A stretch of DNA of 64,000 nucleotides from Mesorhizobium sophorae (lineage in GTDB: Bacteria; Pseudomonadota; Alphaproteobacteria; Rhizobiales; Rhizobiaceae): NCBI RefSeq assembly GCF_002270415.1, contig NZ_NNRI01000017.1:1-64000 (forward strand), written 5' to 3'. The notes under the pieces are model-generated. The model searched no databases and was not told the origin of the DNA. It worked only from the letters and a program-made list of their open reading frames with translations. A program made the position numbers and the translations under genes. Below are positions 25,839 to 34,860 of the stretch, piece by piece. Each line of letters begins with the position of its first letter. Position 1 is the stretch's first letter.

Positions 25839-27221
25839 TCACGTCCAGGCAAACTGAAGATCGTTCCGCCAGAACATGGCGTCGACGCCCTCCAGGACGG
25901 CGTAAGCCGCTCCAAGACTTAGGGCGTGCTCGTGGGAAATTCGCGCGTGGGACACCAGCGGTCGGATCTGAGGACGGGTGTTGCGACGCTGGAACACGAA
26001 CGCGATATGGGAAATATCGTTCCGCACGTCCTGGCCGATCAGCTCGGTGCTGACGCCGATGTATCTCCTGGGCGGCGCGACTTCGTCGGTCATCTCCCTG
26101 GCGGAATTGAGGAGATCACTGGCCCTGCGGTTGAATCTTTCATTGGCAAAGACGCGCAATGACTGGAGCCCTGTGAACTCCCGATGACGCTTGCGCCAGC
26201 TTTCCCATCCTCCCCTCGTCACCTCGATAGGAACAACCGGCCTCAATGGCTCGCTGGTAGCCATCGCCTCCTTGACATGGGCGAGCCAGGACTCAAAACC
26301 CATGAGAAGCTGCTCGGCCTCCATCACCGCACGAAAGCGCCTGTACTCTCTTTCGGTTAGAGTTGGGATCGTCGTCGCAACATGCGGGAGGTCCTCGAAG
26401 TCCAGCGCATTCAATCGTGGCCGCCGCCGCCCGTAGAACTTGCTCTCGCTGCCAAAGGCGATCGCCGGCTTGACGTAGGTGATGCCGTCAAGATCGAAGG
26501 TGATATCGGCAACAGGCTTTTTCTTGGCGTCCAATCCATGTTTGCCAGTCACGAAATCAGTCATGTGCCGCTCGGAAAGGCCGTCCCATGCATCCTTCAA
26601 GGCGTCGAATGCGGCAAACGGCCGTTCGGGGTGGATGGCCACATAGTCCAGCGGCCAGAGCGCAACTGTGTCGAACCCATCGCTATGGAAGTAGCACCCG
26701 CCGACTACGATGCCATCGATTTCCCGGCTGTCATTCTTCGCACGCCTGACCACATGCTCGACCAGTTCTTCCTGCGTGAGTGCAGCGAAGCCGTTGTTGA
26801 TGACGAACAGAACCGTAGTGGCGATATCAGGATTTTCGTTCCGGGATTGCTTCAGTTGAGCACGACCCTTGGCGACGGCCCCGCGGACGGGCCGTTCCAC
26901 GATCGTCGCGTAATCTCGCCTCGCTTCTGGGGGCAGTAGCTGAGGATCTAGAACAACAACCGGCCTGCCAGGCTGATAGCTCGAAAAGAGGGTGGCGAGC
27001 TTTGCCTGATGCTCTGGCTTTTCAAGACCTTCGTCATCCAGAAACTTCAGCTCGATGACGGTATCGCCAAGCCGGTAGTCGGCGTTGATCTCGGTACGCC
27101 GGTCGGCATCGGGATGCGCCCGGCCGCCCCCTGCGTTCTCGATCACTGAGTCGATATCGGCTTCGCAAAGCGCGCGGATGACCGGCGGTGGGAGTGGGGT
27201 GCGCCGGCTCACGGGGAACAT
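25839..27221 (-). CDS. Putative restriction-like nuclease of unknown family
   Basis: A 460-aa protein. Residues 20-60 resemble a PD-(D/E)XK fold: a helix PPPVIRALCEADID, then TEINADYRLGDTVIELKFL with D48, D53 and E57-L-K59. The rest (residues 70-460) has no recognised domain, although VIVGGCYFHS-like and LWPLDYVAIHP stretches suggest a second alpha/beta core. It stands between a methyltransferase-like operon and a block of unknown genes, and runs the same way as the former after an 80-base gap. A DNA-cutting defence protein is the best inference. The start at ATG 27221 is favoured; an ATG five codons upstream is also open. Confidence 0.5.
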   Translation of the reverse strand: MFPVSRRTPLPPPVIRALCEADIDSVIENAGGGRAHPDADRRTEINADYRLGDTVIELKFLDDEGLEKPEHQAKLATLFSSYQPGRPVVVLDPQLLPPEARRDYATIVERPVRGAVAKGRAQLKQSRNENPDIATTVLFVINNGFAALTQEELVEHVVRRAKNDSREIDGIVVGGCYFHSDGFDTVALWPLDYVAIHPERPFAAFDALKDAWDGLSERHMTDFVTGKHGLDAKKKPVADITFDLDGITYVKPAIAFGSESKFYGRRRPRLNALDFEDLPHVATTIPTLTEREYRRFRAVMEAEQLLMGFESWLAHVKEAMATSEPLRPVVPIEVTRGGWESWRKRHREFTGLQSLRVFANERFNRRASDLLNSAREMTDEVAPPRRYIGVSTELIGQDVRNDISHIAFVFQRRNTRPQIRPLVSHARISHEHALSLGAAYAVLEGVDAMFWRNDLQFAWT

Positions 27222-27236
27222 GGCTCTGCGGCGCAC

Positions 27237-27708
27237 GGAATGAAGCGAGGATGCGCGGCGCGCCTCTCGCCGTGGTTTGGGCGCGAGTCGCGGATATCGA
27301 TTTCGTCAGGCAGCACCGCCCCCCGGCAGTCAAGTCGATGGCATGGCGTGAGTCTGTGATGATCATCTCCTTGCGGTCCCGCATCTACGAAATACAGCCG
27401 GGTCATCATCTTACCGGTTTCCTGCTCGCCCACTAAGCTCCGAAATTCAGCGCCCTTGAATTGAGAGGCAAGAGCCACTCGCGAAATTATCAAACGGCAC
27501 GGGACGACGTGCCGGCGGTGATTCTCAACGTTGGGACAGTTGACAATTCTGGATGGCATGAGATGTTTTCCTAAGCGGAGCAGTCTCCCGCACCGTCCAC
27601 ATTGGTGAAGCCTTCGGGGCAAGTACACTTTTAAGACGTCGGCCCTCTTTCGAGCGCGCCGTTGGGTTGAGTGGACCGACCCGCACCAGGCGCCTTTGGG
27701 AGACGATC
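27237..27708. other. Gap with one uncertain minus-strand frame
   Basis: A minus-strand frame from an ATG at 27559 (AGGA about nine bases upstream) reads about 116 codons to 27209, beginning MPSRIVNCPNVENH. A second frame from ATG 27384 looks equally protein-like after KEMIITDSRHAIDL. One gene with a frameshift near 27380, two short genes, or neither are all possible. The plus strand holds the promoter of the 27709 gene. Confidence 0.3.
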
Positions 27709-28626
27709 ATGAGGCTGTACTTTCCGAATTCCACCCGACCGAAGAAAGCTGCCAAGCATATTGGAGGCGAGCTTGGATTGGCGCTATCCGCTGCGCAGAA
27801 CGGCCTTGCCCGCGCATGCGGCTATCGCGACTGGCACGAGTTCAACCGAAGCTTCGGCACAGATACCCCTAGCGCGCTTGATCAAGAACTGGAGGATCAT
27901 GCGTTTGTCGAGCGCCAGTCCGACCTCAGCCTTGCATTGGGACGCGAGCTCGGCGTGCAGGATGGGGACGCCCAGTACGCGCTCTCGGCTGCGCGACTGA
28001 CCGGTGATAGACCTCTCCTCCTCAACGATCAGATCGCCATCCGCATGAGCTGCTGGCGCAAATCAGTGCTACCAGTGGTCGGTGCCCGGCAGCGTGGCGC
28101 GATGGGCAAACTCAAGACTCGTGGTCGCAATGGCGAACCGGTCATTCTCCTCGATTTTGGACAGCCAACACAGGTGATTTCTCATCAGGAGGTCACGACC
28201 ATCGCGGATTTTGAATACGTGGCCCCGCGAACTTCACTACCCCTTTTTCTGCCTATGCGCCTGTACCTGCCCTATGGCTACTGGACAGAGCCGGATGGCT
28301 CGGAAGTGTTCTTCTCGCGCGACTACAAGCCCGTGTGGCGTTTGCGGAAGGACGGCTCGGTCGAGCGGCTCGAACCCTGGCTCTGGATCAAGGTCAAGGA
28401 GGAAAAGCATCTGTGGGACGATGCTCGAACGCCTTGGCATTCAGCAAGTCTGAAGGACTCGCTCGACGAGCGTCTGGCGGGTTGGGGATTGCCGGCACTC
28501 CCGATTTTGGCGGATGCGCTTCCCCTCCTCATCCATGAGACGGCACATCGGCTCGACCGATCGCTCAGCGATGGAATAGCATTGCTGGAACGAGCGCGAA
28601 AACCCACCCCGGTGGCAGCTTCATGA
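27709..28626 (+). CDS. Unknown protein with an N-terminal GYxxWHEF helix motif
   Basis: A 305-aa protein. The first 60 residues read MRLYFPNSTRPKKAAKHIGG and end in LARACGYRDWHEF, a helical pattern common at the N-termini of plasmid- and island-borne proteobacterial proteins of unknown function. The middle carries basic RNGEPVILLDFGQP and a W-rich stretch (YLPYGYWTEPDG, PWLWIKVKEEKHLW). A C-terminal helical segment follows. No catalytic motif is evident. The start is set at ATG 27709 with GGGAG eight bases upstream rather than the open GTG-type extension. It stands alone between opposing genes. Confidence 0.65.
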   Translation: MRLYFPNSTRPKKAAKHIGGELGLALSAAQNGLARACGYRDWHEFNRSFGTDTPSALDQELEDHAFVERQSDLSLALGRELGVQDGDAQYALSAARLTGDRPLLLNDQIAIRMSCWRKSVLPVVGARQRGAMGKLKTRGRNGEPVILLDFGQPTQVISHQEVTTIADFEYVAPRTSLPLFLPMRLYLPYGYWTEPDGSEVFFSRDYKPVWRLRKDGSVERLEPWLWIKVKEEKHLWDDARTPWHSASLKDSLDERLAGWGLPALPILADALPLLIHETAHRLDRSLSDGIALLERARKPTPVAAS

Positions 28627-28859
28627 TCGGGGGTGCGCTCTTGAGACATCGAGAAATGCATCGGGCTATACTGTTGATTCTATGAGACGATTAATTAGTT
28701 TGGTGTGTTTGAGCCGACGACCCCTCACAACAGATCCTGTTATTTAGATACAATTTGGCCATGCGGCTATTTGACTACTTCGCCGTGCTACAATCAGCTT
28801 CCTTTGATTTCCAGGGGGTTCCGGCGACTATCGGCGAATCCACACGACATGGATGCGAT

Positions 28860-29693
28860 ATGGCTTATGAACTCCCAGAGCTGCTTGACGAACCTCGAAA
28901 TCTTTTGGCGCCGTCTCTGATTGGCTTCCTGAAAATACGGGACAAAGGGGAGATCGTGGACTATCCCAACAGCTTGGGGTCCGGAACATTCGTGAGATTG
29001 CCCGGCGATATTTATGGCGTCCTCACTGCCGCACATGTCCTCGACGGACTTCCGGAAGACACCCCGATCGGAGTTATGATTTTCACCAGGCTGGAGGCTG
29101 GCCGGCAACTCAAGATCGAAGTCGACCGGCGCCAGAAAGTCTTCGCTCCTGGCTGGACCGGGGAAGGACTGCCCGATCTTGGCTTCCTCAGATTGGACGA
29201 CTTTCGCGTCAGAGACCTAAAGGCGTTGGGGTGCGTATTCTACGACCTCGAAAAGGACCGCTCGCTCGCTGCGGCCGTCCACGAACCAGACATCGTCTGG
29301 CGACCTTTTGTTGTCGGTATCGTAGCTGAATCGAAGGCTGAATCTCGTTGGGAAAGTGGCCACGCTAAGACAGTTTATACAGCGCTGTTCGGTTCGTGTG
29401 AGATCAGACGCTCTTATGACCACGACGGCTGTGAGTTGGTGGCTGTCGAAGTCCAATTTGAGGGACCAGCAGGACCACCGAGTTCATATGGCGGGATAAG
29501 CGGCGGCGCTCTTTGGGCGATAGCGGAATTCCAGACCAATCGAAAGCCACATCAGCGCGTATTTCTTGGCGTCGCGTATTACGAGGAACGGAATGAGGCG
29601 GGTATGCTAGAGATCATCTGTCATACGCTTTCCGACGTGGTGAAGGTTCTTCTGCCCAAAGTCCAAGCCCACTTTGGCATCCGGGCAGGCTAA
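28860..29693 (+). CDS. Trypsin-like serine protease
   Basis: A 277-aa protein with a complete S1-type triad: H59 in VLTAAHVLDG, D106 in LPDLGFLRL and S214 in GGISGGALWA. There is no signal peptide, so it is probably cytoplasmic. Intracellular trypsin-like proteases are frequent effectors or regulators in bacterial defence islands, and that is the likely role here, although no sensor domain is attached. Start chosen at 28860; ATG 28761 in the same frame adds 33 residues of uncertain value. The nearest genes are unrelated in strand or spacing. Codon use is less GC-rich than the R-M block. Confidence 0.75.
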   Translation: MAYELPELLDEPRNLLAPSLIGFLKIRDKGEIVDYPNSLGSGTFVRLPGDIYGVLTAAHVLDGLPEDTPIGVMIFTRLEAGRQLKIEVDRRQKVFAPGWTGEGLPDLGFLRLDDFRVRDLKALGCVFYDLEKDRSLAAAVHEPDIVWRPFVVGIVAESKAESRWESGHAKTVYTALFGSCEIRRSYDHDGCELVAVEVQFEGPAGPPSSYGGISGGALWAIAEFQTNRKPHQRVFLGVAYYEERNEAGMLEIICHTLSDVVKVLLPKVQAHFGIRAG

Positions 29694-29783
29694 CTGTGCT
29701 TACCGGCGCCTGGTTGTCACACATCCCGCCAGACTACACGGCGCTCCCACCGGATTTCGACCAGGCGCCGAAAGCGAAATGCA

Positions 29784-30017
29784 CTACAGTTCTTGCCCGA
29801 CCGGATGGAAGAATTCGGCGTTCATTGATTCCTTGTTCTTGCATTTCTCGCAGCGGACTTTTGCTCGGACCTGGTAGATAGTGACATTCCCGATGACTTC
29901 GCGAAGCTCCAGCGGGCTAGCGTTTGACGTTGCGGTGGCCGCATCGGACGCGGGCCGCCTGCCCTGCGGCAATGGGCGGCCGAGATGGTCGACGGGTGAT
30001 TGGGCCAGTGCGCTCAA
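29784..30017 (-). CDS. Possible small CxxC protein (weak)
   Basis: A 77-codon frame from TTG. Residues 45-77 look real: VIGNVTIYQVRAKVRCEKCKNKE then FFHPVGQEL, with a CEKC pair as in half of a zinc ribbon. The N-terminal half is low-information and partly overlaps a GC-rich inverted segment (29956-29985). No ribosome binding site is clear. A similar but fuller zinc-ribbon protein is encoded at 33486-33947. Confidence 0.35.
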   Translation of the reverse strand: MSALAQSPVDHLGRPLPQGRRPASDAATATSNASPLELREVIGNVTIYQVRAKVRCEKCKNKESMNAEFFHPVGQEL

Positions 30018-30071
30018 CCAGATAATTTTTTTGCGAATTGGGCAGTAGTTTCCCTGACGGGTTACTCGGTC

Positions 30072-31358
30072 TCACATCGAGCCTTGGTCATCTTGATCGA
30101 TAGCTGCTTCGATCTCCTCGAGTAGCTCTTTGAACGTGACCGCCTGGGAACTTTCGTCAATCCGGAATTCAGGATGCGACAGGAACTCGTTGGCAGCACT
30201 TTTGATCAGAACTGACGATATGCGCCTCGCAAGGCCCTCATCAGCAGGAAGGTAGCGCGGCACGATCCGTTTTTCGCTCTCGCTGCCGCGCAAAGTCACG
30301 AAGCATGCCGTCGGCGTCAGCGGCACGATCACGCGGAGACCATCGCCCAGGTCCGCCCGCGCACCAAAAACATCTGGCAGCACAAACAAAGGCGACCGAG
30401 TTCTGACGAGCGCCCACCGGCTCCACATTACGGGATGTGCGAGCAAATTGTAGAACTCATTGTTTTGGTAAATTGCTTCATAGGCTTTCGAGGCCATCTC
30501 GAGATCGCCGGCGAAACCATGCTCTGCCAACGTGGGGGCAATATCGACGCGGACTGCGTCGATGAAATATGGGTTTCTGAGCATCTGTATCACAAGGAAT
30601 CCAACCAGCGACTCACGCTGCGGCCCATTCAGCGGCCTTGTATCCAAAAGCATCTGAACCGGTTCTTTCGCATCCCCCTCAATCAGAGAAAAATAGGCCT
30701 CAAGCCGGTCGCTATAAAGCTTTTGCCTAAACCCCCATTCACCAAAACCACGAGGTGCGGATTTCCAGCCGTCGTTGGTGCGCCGCCAACGCAGAACTTT
30801 GCCGCCAACAGCCCAATGATCGCGAATGAACCAGCGCGGGATGAAGTGGTTTTTGCCCACCGGTTTGACAGAGAGCTTGGGCCTGGGTGGATTGGCGTCC
30901 TTTTCCATGGCCTTCTGCGATTTCGGCTTCCAACGCATCTCCATGGATCTCTTCCAGATGTGTTCGTATGCCAGTTTCGCAGTCGCAGTGATCATCGCTG
31001 CACCTGCCGGTCCCAAGCAGTCCTGGCGTTCCCGTTCTGGATCGACAAAAGCCAGCGCTTGACCAGTCGCGATTCGTTTCTCAACGATCCTCTCACCCAG
31101 CCAGAGCTGCAACCGCGCGAGCTCAAGCACCATCTCCTCGCGGATATTGATGTGCAGCAGAGACTGATCGTGCTCGCCAAAGGTGAGCATCTCGCCAACA
31201 ATCCGATGGACGACCTCATCCCAAACATGAGCCAGAGGATCGATTACGGCGACACTGAGATCGGGAAGAAGCTTCTGTGCAGCAGCTCGCGTCGCCGGAC
31301 GATTCGACTTTCGAAACGCAACGCGCGATGCCGTGCTGTGATCTCTCTCGGAATTCAT
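30072..31358 (-). CDS. DUF4238-like protein
   Basis: A 428-aa protein. The central GKNHFIPRWFIRDHW (from about residue 170) resembles the HYxPxxxLRxF signature of DUF4238 proteins, and ESLVGFLVIQMLRNPYF and the C-terminal CFVTLRGSE segment fit the family's layout. Function unknown; DUF4238 genes are often found in defence-type neighbourhoods. An N-terminal region of about 150 residues, including ELARLQLWLGERIVEKR, is longer than usual. Start at 31358, 14 codons inside the longest frame. No neighbour is clearly co-transcribed. Confidence 0.55.
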   Translation of the reverse strand: MNSERDHSTASRVAFRKSNRPATRAAAQKLLPDLSVAVIDPLAHVWDEVVHRIVGEMLTFGEHDQSLLHINIREEMVLELARLQLWLGERIVEKRIATGQALAFVDPERERQDCLGPAGAAMITATAKLAYEHIWKRSMEMRWKPKSQKAMEKDANPPRPKLSVKPVGKNHFIPRWFIRDHWAVGGKVLRWRRTNDGWKSAPRGFGEWGFRQKLYSDRLEAYFSLIEGDAKEPVQMLLDTRPLNGPQRESLVGFLVIQMLRNPYFIDAVRVDIAPTLAEHGFAGDLEMASKAYEAIYQNNEFYNLLAHPVMWSRWALVRTRSPLFVLPDVFGARADLGDGLRVIVPLTPTACFVTLRGSESEKRIVPRYLPADEGLARRISSVLIKSAANEFLSHPEFRIDESSQAVTFKELLEEIEAAIDQDDQGSM

Positions 31359-31583
31359 TCCGGGGCGCCGCTCATTGTAGCAAGATAACTCCCCACCCAT
31401 CGCTGCAGCGGGCTTCTCCCAAGAAGGGCGACAGCAGGAACGTTAGCCCCCACCGAACCGCTATCCCCACAATAACTGGATGCCTCCACATGCCCAAGGA
31501 TTCCACACCTTGGACAAACAGACCATCCGACTCGACTTCCTGAGAGACTCCGCGCATTTTCTCGACACCGAATCGAGGACGAT

Positions 31584-31691
31584 ATGGCCGACGAGAAGAA
31601 GGATCCACCGCCAGAGCGCGAGCCACCGCCGCCGCCCCCGCCGGATTGGGGCGGCAAGAAAAGCGAAACGGATCCTCTCAAATACCGTTGA
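31584..31691 (+). CDS. Short proline-rich protein (35 aa)
   Basis: An ATG with GAGGAC six bases upstream opens a 35-codon frame: MADEKKDPPPERE, seven prolines, then DWGGKKSETDPLKYR. The acidic/basic start, poly-Pro middle and defined stop look like a real small protein rather than chance. Its last 14 bases overlap the convergent membrane protein gene. The opposite strand reads a Gly/Ser-rich frame that is its shadow. Function unknown. Confidence 0.45.
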   Translation: MADEKKDPPPEREPPPPPPPDWGGKKSETDPLKYR

Positions 31692-32202
31692 AAATCATAC
31701 CGATGGCGCCAATCGCAATTCCTGCGATTGGCGCCACGATTCCCAATCGCTTAGCCCAGGCAAGTGCACTCGCGCCCCGTTTGTTTGTAGCCCGATTCAT
31801 ATCCTGTACAGCTTTTGTCTGCTGAAGGTAGGCACGAAGGGCTTCCGCTTCCGTCACAAGTTCGCCGGTCGTCCACTGCCAGAACTCAGCCGCTCTTCCT
31901 GGCAGCCCAATGTCAGATGGAACCATCGCTCGAAGGCAAAACCAACACGCAACTGCGAGTATAATTGCAATTATTGCGGTCGGTGGGCCTGCGAAGTGTA
32001 AGATCGGGTCTCTGCTGAGGATTCCCGATGTTGCAGCGACGGCCGTTGCCACCCCAACTGTGACGTAGACTCGAAACAGTGCCATGGCTTGCCGGTCTGT
32101 GAAAATGATCAGGTTGATCAATGCAGCATCTCGAGCTCGAGCATCATCCAAGATTGTTTTTAGATCTGCCTTCATCGAACTCTCCAGGGCCTCGGGCGAC
32201 AT
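31678..32202 (-). CDS. Membrane protein with three predicted transmembrane segments
   Basis: A 174-aa protein. A soluble N-terminal helix (residues 1-40, MSPEALESSMKADLKTILDD) precedes two membrane segments (~42-62 FRVYVTVGVATAVAATSGIL and ~72-92 PTAIIAIILAVACWFCL). A cytoplasmic stretch with EAEALRAYLQQTKAV follows, then a last hydrophobic segment (LGIVAPIAGIAIGAIGMIF). The pattern resembles small membrane proteins paired with effectors in accessory regions, but no family is recognised. Start set at MSPEALE. It is convergent with the proline-rich small gene. Confidence 0.6.
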   Translation of the reverse strand: MSPEALESSMKADLKTILDDARARDAALINLIIFTDRQAMALFRVYVTVGVATAVAATSGILSRDPILHFAGPPTAIIAIILAVACWFCLRAMVPSDIGLPGRAAEFWQWTTGELVTEAEALRAYLQQTKAVQDMNRATNKRGASALAWAKRLGIVAPIAGIAIGAIGMIFNGI

Positions 32203-32512
32203 TGTGGTGGTATTCGCTTCTGTAGCAAGGGGGCGGCGCGGCCCCGGCCGCCTCCCTGGCAGCACGCCGTTGATGCTTGCCTCGATTGGCCAAATAACGA
32301 AGCCGGATTTGGTAGTTCGATGGGCGTGGGGAAAGGCGGTAGCGCGCTAGCGCTACCACCATCCAGTACACCAATCTCATGAGCGGACGCATCCGATCCG
32401 CCCCGAAAGGCACTCCCAAGATGGCGGCGGCCTCTATCCGTTCTCGAGATCGACAGACCCGCCCCAGGCACTGAGGCTTGCCCCAGCCTGCGGTTTCAGC
32501 AATCCTGCTACG

Positions 32513-32773
32513 ATGCGATATTCACCTCGTGCATTTGTGCTGGCGCTGGCAAAAGGGCGGTTGGCTCAAAACCCTTCCGCCACAGTGGAGGATTGGAAAC
32601 CGCTGTCGGCTGCTACAGGCTCTACAACAGCCCCCCAGGTATACTACTCGCCGGAGGAGTTGGAGCGACAGCACGAGAACACGAGACGGGCAACCGAACT
32701 CGCCACCACCTACATCGCCGCTGAGTTCCAAAAAGCAAAAGGGCGCAGAGAACGGCGCAGCAGCAGACAATGA
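32513..32773 (+). CDS. Unknown small protein, first gene of a two-gene cassette
   Basis: An 86-aa protein: MRYSPRAFVLALAKGRLAQN, then ATVEDWKPLSAATGS, SPEELERQHENTRRATELA, and a basic tail (KGRRERRSSRQ). Its stop overlaps the start of the next gene (ATGA). The pairing of a small, basic helical protein with an RHH-like protein resembles a toxin-antitoxin pair, but no toxin motif is visible and the order is unproven. Confidence 0.55.
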   Translation: MRYSPRAFVLALAKGRLAQNPSATVEDWKPLSAATGSTTAPQVYYSPEELERQHENTRRATELATTYIAAEFQKAKGRRERRSSRQ

Positions 32774-33060
32774 CCCGCCTGTCCTTTGCAGAGGAGCTTG
32801 AAAGCGCCGCGGATCGCATAGCGGACATGTCGCGGCCGGATTTGCAGATCATCCTTCGTCGCGCGGCTTTGATGCTCAGGAATGTTGCCGGCGTTTCTCT
32901 GGAGCCGGCGACTGAGGATGCACTCAACGACCTGGCTGCCGAGATGAAAGTGGGCCGATCCGACCTCATACAGATTGTCTTGCGCGAGTGGCTGGAGACG
33001 AACGCCTATCTCCCGGTGCGTACCATCGACGAGGAGAGCGAAACCGACGGGAGCGCATAG
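32770..33060 (+). CDS. RHH-like DNA-binding protein, second gene of the cassette
   Basis: A 96-aa protein. Residues ~45-80 (TEDALNDLAAEMKVGRSDLI then QIVLREWLETNAYLPVR) fit a ribbon-helix-helix pattern, where a VGRSDLIQ helix start and LREW helix are typical. The first 40 residues are helical (SFAEELESAADRIADMS). It probably binds its own promoter and may be the antitoxin or regulator of the pair. Translation is coupled to the upstream 86-aa gene by a four-base overlap. Confidence 0.55.
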   Translation: MTRLSFAEELESAADRIADMSRPDLQIILRRAALMLRNVAGVSLEPATEDALNDLAAEMKVGRSDLIQIVLREWLETNAYLPVRTIDEESETDGSA

Positions 33061-33246
33061 TGGCGACGACGCCGTCCTCATTCGTCTTTCCAGACGACGT
33101 GCCGCTCCCTCGTTGATCTTCGCGCCGGCGACCGTCGGCGCTCCAAGGAAGAACGGCGTATAAACCGCAGTCCTGCGCACGTCCGCAACAGGGACATTGT
33201 CGCGCGCAGGACGGAGGAAATTCGCCCCCGGCGCGGGCGGTAAGCA

Positions 33247-33308
33247 GGACAGCCGCAGGAGCGTCAGCATAGCGCCGGCCGCAGGACGGGACGCGGGACC
33301 GACTGTCC
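33247..33308. repeat. Dispersed palindromic repeat, copy 3
   Basis: The outer stem is GGACAG/CTGTCC and the core GGAGCGTCAGCATAGCGCC is identical to copy 2 over that stretch. The following 40 bases (to about 33346) are shared with copy 4. It lies in the gene-free stretch 33061-33485, which otherwise shows nothing I can support. A 259-codon minus-strand frame across it is a repeat-derived shadow. Confidence 0.8.
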
Positions 33309-33485
33309 CCGTCCGCGGCGGTCCGCATGACTTTGCGTCCCGATGGAAGCCGACCAGCAGTGATCCCGCGCAGTTCCGGTCCTCGGCAGTCAAGCCGCGG
33401 ATCGACAACGATGCTACCGGCTTGCCAGCACCAGCCCGAGTTGGCCTGGAAGAAATCGATGAGGCCTTGCTTCCCTTCAACTCCC

Positions 33486-33947
33486 TCAATTGCGTGGCAG
33501 CTTGTGAATTTCAAGCCGGACAGGCCCGCCCCTGTCACAACTGGTGCAAAAAAGCGCGCGTTCGACAGAACTGAACAGAGCGCCTTTGCCATAGCGTTTG
33601 ATGAGGCCGGCAGGCTTTACCGTTGCATGGTGCGAACAGGATCTGCACCAGGCCCGCACCACATGCCATTCGCGAAGGTCTCCGAGGGCGACATCGAGGC
33701 CGGCGTGAACACTACCGTCGATGATGGTCTGTGGCGGGATCTTCACCTCGCCTGGCGTCAGGATCTTCTCCATCACATGCCGGCTGTTGTAGTGGATCAG
33801 CAACATGCCAGGCCGGCGCCGGATGGCGGCCTGCCAGGCAGCCTGGCTCACCGTCGAATCGGGGGAGCGCGAAATGGTTTCTGACAGAGCCTGCTCCTGG
33901 CGATCCCAGACCTCGATCCGAAAATTGTCTTCCGCTGTTTTCGCCAT
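33486..33947 (-). CDS. Zinc-ribbon protein of unknown function
   Basis: A 153-aa protein. The C-terminal half has two cysteine pairs: WCRSC (residues ~99-103) and FCTSC (~132-136), separated by HHATVKPAGLIKRYGKG and VERAL, a four-Cys zinc ribbon. The N-terminal half (FRIEVWDRQEQALSETI, then RRPGMLLIHYNSRHVMEKI) is an alpha/beta module seen in alphaproteobacterial accessory proteins. It probably binds nucleic acid or a protein partner. It is divergent from the LexA-boxed operon at 34106, and the two share a 158-base AT-richer promoter region. Confidence 0.6.
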   Translation of the reverse strand: MAKTAEDNFRIEVWDRQEQALSETISRSPDSTVSQAAWQAAIRRRPGMLLIHYNSRHVMEKILTPGEVKIPPQTIIDGSVHAGLDVALGDLREWHVVRAWCRSCSHHATVKPAGLIKRYGKGALFSSVERALFCTSCDRGGPVRLEIHKLPRN

Positions 33948-34057
33948 AGCTTCGCCGGCCAGCGCGATTGACGCCGAGCCATGGTCCTTTGCTGCTCAAG
34001 ATCACGCTGAAATAAGGAACATATTCCTTTCTCGTCAAGGGGCGCACTTGACTCTTT

Positions 34058-34072
34058 GTTCTCTTTTTGTTC
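34058..34072 (+). promoter_or_regulatory. LexA (SOS) box
   Basis: GTTC-N7-GTTC (34058-34061 and 34069-34072), the direct-repeat LexA operator of alphaproteobacteria, 34 bases upstream of the start at 34106 and 111 bases from the divergent zinc-ribbon gene. Its placement in an intergenic region near an SRAP gene supports DNA-damage control of this cluster. Confidence 0.65.
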
Positions 34073-34105
34073 ACACTAACAGAGATAGGCCATAAGAGGC
34101 GAACC

Positions 34106-34860
34106 ATGGAACTTCGCTTGAACATCGAGAACGCAACACCCGAAGAGCTCGCACGCGGCATCGCCGCAGCCGAAGCCGTGTTTGCACGCGCCGGCATTAC
34201 GGCTTTGCAGGGCGCGGAAGGACTGTTTGCGTTGGAAGGGTGGGATATCAATGGCTTTCCCGAAGACGACAAGCGTACCGAAGACGAGGACCGGGCCGCC
34301 ACGGTCTGGCTGGAGGCCGACGAGGCTGCGACGACTGCTTGTTGTGCGGGCTGGCCGGAGGACAAAATTCCGCGTCATCAGGTCATGGAACTGATCAACG
34401 TTCCCCGCACGAAGTTGCAGGCCGAGGCGCTTCCGGACACTTGGCCGGCGCGCAAACAGCTCTATCCTGACGTCGTCAAACGGCTGGAGGTTACAGCTGG
34501 CCCAGACCGCCAGATCGATTTCGACATTGCCTTCGTTCTGGGTTGGTGCCCGAGCGACCGACGCTGGATCGGGTTGAGCCGCTTTCGGAAAAGGGAGACC
34601 GTATCCCCTTCTTCACCAGCGACCTTGCCCAGGTCGAAGAGATGGCTCGCAAGGCGCTCAAGGACTGGACAATCGAGATCGACCGGGATCCCTGCGATGC
34701 CCACGTTTTCGACCCGGCGGCCAGTGATGACGATGATGAATTGCGCATGGCGGCATGGCGTGATTTCGACGGCTCCCTGCATATGGAAAAGCCACCGGCA
34801 AATCCTGCAATCGCGCTGACGCTGGCCATGATGCGCGGCCAGTCGATGCATTTCGAATAG
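34106..34860 (+). CDS. Unknown protein under a LexA box, split by a one-base frameshift
   Basis: The first frame runs from ATG 34106 (GAGGCG ribosome binding site) through MELRLNIENATPEEL and WEADEAA-type acidic helices to DFDIAFVLG. The second frame continues as LVPERPTLDRVEPLSEKGD to MMRGQSMHFE at 34860. Adding one G to the GGG at 34540-34542 joins them into about 251 aa. The downstream gene begins inside its stop (TAGTG), so the reading frame is expected to be intact in the living cell. No family recognised. The SOS-type operator suggests a role in damage response or mobile-element induction. Confidence 0.55.

Noticed and set aside
31355..31681. Gly/Ser-rich minus-strand frames
   Set aside because: The poly-Gly is the complement of the proline codons of the small plus-strand gene, which has the better ribosome binding site.
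32710..33489. 259-codon minus-strand frame
   Set aside because: It spans the RHH gene in antisense and the palindromic repeat; GTVGPASRPAAG-type strings are translated repeat sequence.
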